Source: Ichthyophis bannanicus (Eukaryota; Chordata; Amphibia; Gymnophiona; Ichthyophiidae). From it: a stretch of DNA of 64,000 bases. The stretch spans positions 60,672,955-60,736,954 of the forward strand of contig CM066032.1 of assembly GCA_033557465.1 (NCBI GenBank), read 5' to 3'. Of the stretch, positions 59,510-64,000 are shown piece after piece. The notes under the pieces were generated by a model. It did no database searches. It was given only the letters and a program-made list of their open reading frames with translations, and was not told the origin of the DNA. Both the position numbers and the translations under genes were made by a program. Within the stretch, counting starts at the first letter, position 1; every line of letters starts with the position of its first letter.

Positions 59510-59770
59510 TCTGACAGCGAGAAGGCCCATCTAGTCTCCGTTATGATGCCACAGGACTCCAGTCGGGGGTCTGCCTCTCCCTTCGCTTCTTCACAACTAG
59601 GGATCCTCTGTACTCATCCCAGGCTCCCCTGAATTCCGTTGCTACTCTGTCTTCAAATCCAACTCTACTGGGAGGCCACTGCAGACGCTTACCACTCTTT
59701 CCATGAAAGGTTGTTTGCTAATGTTACCCCTTGAAACCTTGCCCAAAAAGGTTTTGTCTTCTGTACCTTA
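59510..59770 (-). mobile_element. CR1-C-like LINE 3' end, old
   Basis: 'aaggcccatctagtctccgt', 'actgggaggccactgcagac' and 'accactctttccatgaaagg' are diverged forms of the 29,071-29,300 and 7,141-7,330 text. It marks an older wave of the lineage. Confidence 0.7.
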
Positions 59771-59786
59771 TTTACGCATTTTAGAT

Positions 59787-60524
59787 ACAGTTGTGGCCAA
59801 CATTATTGGCACCCTTGCATTTTAGGTATGTTGTGTACAATATTTTGAGAAATAATTGGAAATATTCAAACTGTATGTCATCATAATATTTTAATAGTAT
59901 GTTCAAAAGTATACCACAGAAAAAAAGATGTCTGTGCAACATAGACACAGTAATTTCTGAGAGGAAAAAAAACCTAAATATGACTTGGATAGGATTAATG
60001 GCAGGATTAATGGCACCCTTCACTAATATTTGGCTGCACAATCCTCGGCAGTGATGACATCCTCCAAATGTTTCTTGTGGCCATCTATAAGTTTCGTACA
60101 GCTGTCTGCTGGTAGTTTCTCCCATTCTTCAACTGCGATTTGTTCCAGCTCATGAATGTTTCCAGGATTCCTTTTACCAATGGCAGATTTCAGCTCTTTC
60201 CAAAGATTCTCGATTGGATTGAGATCAGGACTCACTGCTGACTAGTTTAAAACAGTCCTTTTATTCCTTTTTAACCATTCTTTTGTACTTTTGGATGTAT
60301 GTTTTGGGTTACTGCTCTGACCTTTCAGCAGACCTAGCTTTCTGACATGAGGTAGCACATTTCACTCCAAAATACCCTGGTCGTCCTCTGACTTCATGAT
60401 TCCTTTAATACATTCCAGGCCTCCAGTTCCTGAGGCAGCAAAATAGCCCCACATTATGGAACCTCCACCCTATTTAACTATAGCAAGGGTGTTTTTTCCT
60501 TATAATTTTCATTTCTTCGCCTGT
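59787..60524 (-). mobile_element. Tc1/mariner-type DNA transposon, 3' half, inactive
   Basis: The 3' inverted terminus 'cagttgtggccaacattatt' starts at about 59,789 and is preceded by TA, the Tc1 target. The minus-strand transposase remnant is read in pieces: a G-L-E-C-I-K-G block near 60,425-60,405, NPKHTSKSTKEWLKRNKRT near 60,290, then 60,235-60,023 MSPDLNPIENLWKELKSAI with the third catalytic acidic residue (Glu of DD34E). Active families have D in the D-P-K-H-T box where this copy has N. A stop precedes SPDLNPIE. The 5' half is missing, replaced by the L1 end at 60,525. Confidence 0.88.
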
Positions 60525-61884
60525 AGATTTAAATCATTTTTATTGTTGACCAAACAAATAAAATACAAATACAACAACCTCATCTGGTGTGCGGGAACTC
60601 TTACGCACCACCCGAGGGGCATTAGAGTTACATCATGACATACAACAGTCATTTCAATTTACAACCACCTTAACTCCCCTTAGTCCCCCCCTCCCTCCCT
60701 TCCTTCCTCCCGCCCTCCCTTCCCCCCAACTTACTCCCCCTCCCACCCCTTTCCCCCTTCATCATAGTGGGCTAGCTCTATCCCAATTTAAATTAAATTA
60801 TTATATTATATTAGCAGTATTTTGACTCAACCAACTTGCTATAAACAGGATGATCTAAACAGGACAGTCTTGATCAAGATGATCTTAAGCAAATGATCTT
60901 AAGCAGCCGAGAGATCTCAAGACAGAACCCCAAACTCCAGTCCATACTACGCAATTTATGGCCATGCTGCGCCCCCTTGGAGAAAGGGTTTGAATGTAAG
61001 GTTCCCAAATCATCATGAACCGTGTACACTTCGGGACCAATCTTTGTGCCGCTAAGTTCTCCATCTGCATCAGGCCAGTGAAGGCTATTGTGCCATACAC
61101 AATAGGCCGGGGGTTCTGGATCCAACCAGGTTTTGAATTTGCTCTGTAAACCTAACAGACACACCTTCCGTACAAAGAATTTTGTCCCTTAACCCATCAA
61201 ACTCAATCCTCTCGGTCCCCAACCAACACCCCCTCCATCTGGAATGCTAACGTCTGTTTAAACACATCAGCCACATACTTCCGGAGCATCTCCCAGAAGG
61301 CCTGTGTCTTCGGGCATTCCCAAAACTGATGTCCTAGGGTGCTCCTCGCTACTGCACACTTCAAGCATTTACCGGTTGCCACCACGCCGGCTGCTCGAGC
61401 TCTCACAGGGGGAAAGAATACTCTCAAGATAACCTTGAACAAGATCTCCTGCAGCTTCATTTCTGTAGTAACCTGTGGCACTCTCTGAAGGGCCCTCATA
61501 AGGGTCTCCCCTATCCAATTCGCTCCCAACTCCATATTCCATCTCTGTGCCAGCTCCTGGTGCTCCCCACGTTGCGTCAACAATGCCCAGGCCTTCCGCA
61601 TTAAAGAAAGCAACATCATCTTCCGCTTATCTATTTCAAAAAACTTGGCGGCACGTTTCACAAAATCAGGCTTCACATTGGTTTTCCCCAGCGTCATTAT
61701 ATAGTGTTGCACCTGATGTAACGCAAATCCTCCCCCAGGTGGGAGCTGATATTCCTGTGCCAGTTCCACCAAGGGTTTAAATTGTCCATCTGATGTTAAA
61801 CAAATTGCAAGAGGTGGACTACTCCCTGCCTTTTCCATATTCTAAATTCCTTAGAAAGATCCCCGGCTGGGAAGTCAAGATTGC
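60525..61884 (-). mobile_element. L1-type LINE, copy 2, 3' portion
   Basis: The 3' end 'taaatcatttttattgttga' at 60,528 resembles that of the first L1 (31,513). The 3' UTR holds a pyrimidine-rich tract at 60,685-60,760 (polypurine on the coding strand). ORF2 C-terminal coding (61,838-61,203 and a few upstream codons in another frame) is followed upstream by a CR1-B insertion. It continues at 63,557. Confidence 0.9.
61203..61838 (-). pseudogene. L1 ORF2 C-terminal region with Cys-rich motif
   Basis: The 211-codon open segment ends with CLKCAVARSTLGHQFWECP, the C-x2-C-x8-H-x4-C motif of L1 ORF2 C-termini, intact here although decayed in the first copy. Its N-terminal residues (from the ATG to about residue 15) are in another frame, so the natural reading would continue into the codons near 61,870 (DFPAGDLSKEFRIWKRQGV) after one frameshift. 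Role in L1: RNA binding and retrotransposition. The catalytic domains are not in this part. Confidence 0.85.
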
Positions 61885-62345
61885 CCAATGGAGAAAGGTG
61901 AATAGTGGAGTAACCCAGGGGTCTGTGCTGGGTCCGCTGCTTTTTAAAATATTTATAAATGATCTGGAAAAGGGAATAACAAGTGAGGTTATGAGATTTG
62001 CAGATGACACAAAACTATTCAAAGTTGTTAAAGCCCGTGAGGATTGTGGAAAATTGCAAGAGGATCTTAATAAATTGGAAGACTGGGTATCCAAATGGCA
62101 GATGATATTTAATGAGGACAAGTGCAAAGTTATGCATCTAGGAAAGAAAAACCCAAACTATGGTTACACAATGCAAGGTTCCACATTAGGAACCACCACC
62201 CAGGAAAAAAATGTAGGTGTCATCGTGGATAACATGTTAAAACCCTCCACCCAGTGTGCAGTGGCAGTCAAGAGAGCAAATAGAATGCTAGGTATCATAA
62301 GGAAAGGAATGGAGAATAAAATAAAGGATATTATAATGCCTCTGT
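61885..62345 (+). mobile_element. CR1-B LINE, copy 4 (+), left part
   Basis: Starts within the RT just before motif B (WRKVNSGVTQGSVLGP) and shows RFADDTKLF and the KVMHLGKKNPNYGYTMQGS block, all open from 61,793 to 62,401 in one frame with the upstream L1 text. At IIMPLYQ (62,345) it is cut by an RTE fragment and resumes at 62,926. The element is inserted in the minus-strand L1, in the opposite orientation. Confidence 0.9.
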
Positions 62346-62925
62346 ATCAGAAGCAACAAGCAGTCAAGAAATCCAAAGACGCATTGTTCTTGGCAGAATG
62401 ACTATGAAAGACCTAGACAAGATTCTCAAGAGCAGAGATGTCTCTCTTCATACAAAGATTTGACTCATTCAAGACATGGTATTTTCAATAACATCATATG
62501 GATGCGAAAGCTGGACAGTGAAAAAGATAGACAGGAAGAAAATTGATGCCTTTGAATTATGGTGCTGGCGGTGAATACTGTGTATACCATGGACTGCCCG
62601 AAGAACAATCCAGTCAGTACTAGAGGAGATCAAACCTAAGCTTTCTTTAGAAGCTCAGATGACAAGACTTCGACTTTCATATTTTGGACACATCATGCGA
62701 AGAGAGAGAGATCATTAGAGAAAGACATCATGCTTGGCAAGATAGAAGGTCAACGCAAAAGAGGAAGGCCTGCAATGAGATGGATCAATACAATAACAGC
62801 AGCTACGGGTACCAGTCTGTCAACAATGAGCCGCCTGACTGAAGGCCGAACACAATTTAGGACAACTATCCAGAGGGTCACCATGAGTCCACACCGACTC
62901 GATGGCACTTAACAACAACATCATT
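62346..62925 (+). mobile_element. RTE LINE 3' fragment inserted in CR1-B
   Basis: Reads GRMTMKDLDKILKSRDVSLHTK, WTVKKIDRKKIDAFELWCW, LEEIKPKLSLEAQMTRL and EGQRKRGRPAMRWI, matching the C-terminal half of the RTE at 7,409-8,495. It ends in 'gagtccacaccgactcgatg' and 'gcacttaacaacaacatc', the RTE 3' terminus. Several stops. 5'-truncated, with no RT palm. Confidence 0.9.
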
Positions 62926-63556
62926 CCATGGTGCGACCGCACCTTGAATATTGTATGCAATTCTGGCAGTCGTATCTTAAAAAGGATATAGCGTTATTAG
63001 AAATGGTACAGAGAAGAGCCACCAAAATGGTAAAGAGGATGGAAGGATACCCCTAAGAAGAGAAGCTAAAAAGGTTAGGCTTCTTTAACCTGGAAAAGAG
63101 ACAGCTGGGGGGAGATATGATAGTGGTCTATAAATTAAGGAATGGAGTGGAACGGGTAAATGTAGATTGATTGTTTACGCCATCAAAATATAGAAAGAAT
63201 AGGGGGCATGCAATGAAGCTACAGGTTACCTATTTAAGACTAATAAGAGAAAATATTTTTTCACTCAACATGTAATCAAACTCTAGAATTTGCTACCGGA
63301 GGATGTAATAAAAGCTGTTATTGTAGCCGGGTTTAAAAAAGGTTTGGAAAAGTTCCTGGAGGAAAGGTCCATAAACCATTATTAAAGTGGACCAGGGATA
63401 TCCACTGCTTCGCCCCGATAGAAGCATTATGGAACCTGTGTCTTTTGGGGAAACTGCTAGGTACTTGTGACCTAGATTGGCCACTGTTGGAAACAGGATA
63501 TTGGGCTTGATGGACCTTGGTCTGACCCAGTATGGCATTTCTTATGTTCTTATGTA
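62926..63556 (+). mobile_element. CR1-B LINE, copy 4 (+), right part
   Basis: Resumes with [45 protein letters not shown] and [15 protein letters not shown], then the 3' UTR and a TTCTTATG-type terminus at 63,537-63,556. A stop at 63,055, another after VNVD near 63,168, and a small deletion near 63,225 break the frame. Confidence 0.9.
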
Positions 63557-64000
63557 AGAGCCCCGATTGAGTTGGAGCCTGCGTAATCTGGTGACAAAGA
63601 GTTCGCCAAGCTTCCCACAACAGTCGTACCAATGTGCATGCGTGAACCTGCGCCGACAACCACATCCAAGGGGCATGCAACACATATACAGGAGTTTGTG
63701 CCCCCAGGAATGCAACCTCCAAGGGCAGGGTTTGCACACTGTTCCACCATATAGCCAGTCACAAACATGGCGTAAGAGACAACTTATGTTATATTGCTCT
63801 AAGTCTGGGACTCCCAATCTCCCCCCTCTACATTCCCAACCACCCAAGCAAAAACAATGCGAGGTCTTCGCCCCTGCCACAAAATGAGACTGGGATTACA
63901 CCGCCATATATGAAGCTCTTTCTTCCTTAGGTGTAAGGGTAGTACCTGCATCAAATAGAGTCAACTAGGGAAGAGCATCATTTTGTAAAGGGTGATCCAT
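63557..64000 (-). mobile_element. L1-type LINE, copy 2, upstream part of ORF2 C-terminal region
   Basis: Minus strand reads LWQGRRPRIVFAWVV and then decayed equivalents of the LGVP-L--YN block (compare FLWRGRKPRIAISALM and LGLVPLRAYNL at 33,800) and LLWEAWRTLCHQI (compare LHQAWRALCRYRG at 33,560). It shows that the CR1-B copy at 61,885-63,556 was inserted into this L1. Frame breaks near 63,830 and 63,740. The window ends inside the element. Confidence 0.88.

Overview
This window looks like intergenic or intronic DNA from a large, repeat-rich vertebrate genome. The retroelement mix fits an amphibian, and a caecilian is my best guess: three CR1-type LINE lineages, L2-like LINEs, a BovB-type RTE, an L1, an endonuclease-bearing Penelope-like element (PLE), Tc1-like and foldback DNA elements, and tRNA-derived SINEs. 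The species is an inference; no host marker gene is visible. I found no convincing host exon, no rRNA, no functional tRNA gene, no bacterial-type operon and no CRISPR array. Almost every long open frame belongs to a transposable element or is the antisense shadow of one.

Layout. 1-5.3 kb: two 5'-truncated minus-strand CR1 copies (called CR1-B here) flank an unrecognised 343-codon frame and an AT-rich stretch with a hammerhead-like motif. 5.4-8.5 kb: an L2-like 3' end, a CR1-C fragment and an RTE fragment. 9.7-12.6 kb: a long CR1-D copy with a 515-codon RT frame. 14.5-14.9 kb: palindromic foldback repeats. 15.2-18.4 kb: an L2-like LINE split by a second CR1-D copy. 18.7 kb: a hairpin MITE. 20.3-23.4 kb: three 69-bp CCAAT/GC-box repeats upstream of a long, decayed L2-like LINE. 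25.1-25.9 kb: a G/T-rich degenerate minisatellite.

28.9-47.6 kb is the most striking region, a nest six layers deep: CR1-C (+), split by a palindromic foldback repeat, split by a long CR1-B (-) that keeps its ORF1 esterase and ORF2, split by a full-length L1 (-) with a perfect 15-bp target duplication, split by a PLE in head-to-head inverted arrangement, one arm of which carries an L2-like insertion. The right PLE arm has an uninterrupted 754-codon RT plus GIY-YIG frame. The left arm is nearly identical but frameshifted.

47.6-57.3 kb: older CR1 and L2 fragments, an unclassified repeat family and anonymous DNA. 57.3-58.3 kb: an inverted repeat with two hammerhead-like cores beside a broken gammaretrovirus-like endogenous retrovirus fragment. 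58.7-60.5 kb: a foldback repeat, a MIR-like SINE, an old CR1-C end and a Tc1-like remnant. 60.5-64 kb: a second L1 (-), interrupted by a CR1-B (+), itself interrupted by an RTE (+). The 28.9-47.6 kb nest has L1 inside CR1-B and this one has CR1-B inside L1, so the two families were probably active over overlapping periods.

Nothing here is a clearly new molecular system. The observations most worth following are the inverted PLE pair with one arm open, the hammerhead-like motifs at PLE-type ends, the SINEs that share a head and core but carry different LINE tails, and the promoter-like repeats ahead of the L2-like LINE.
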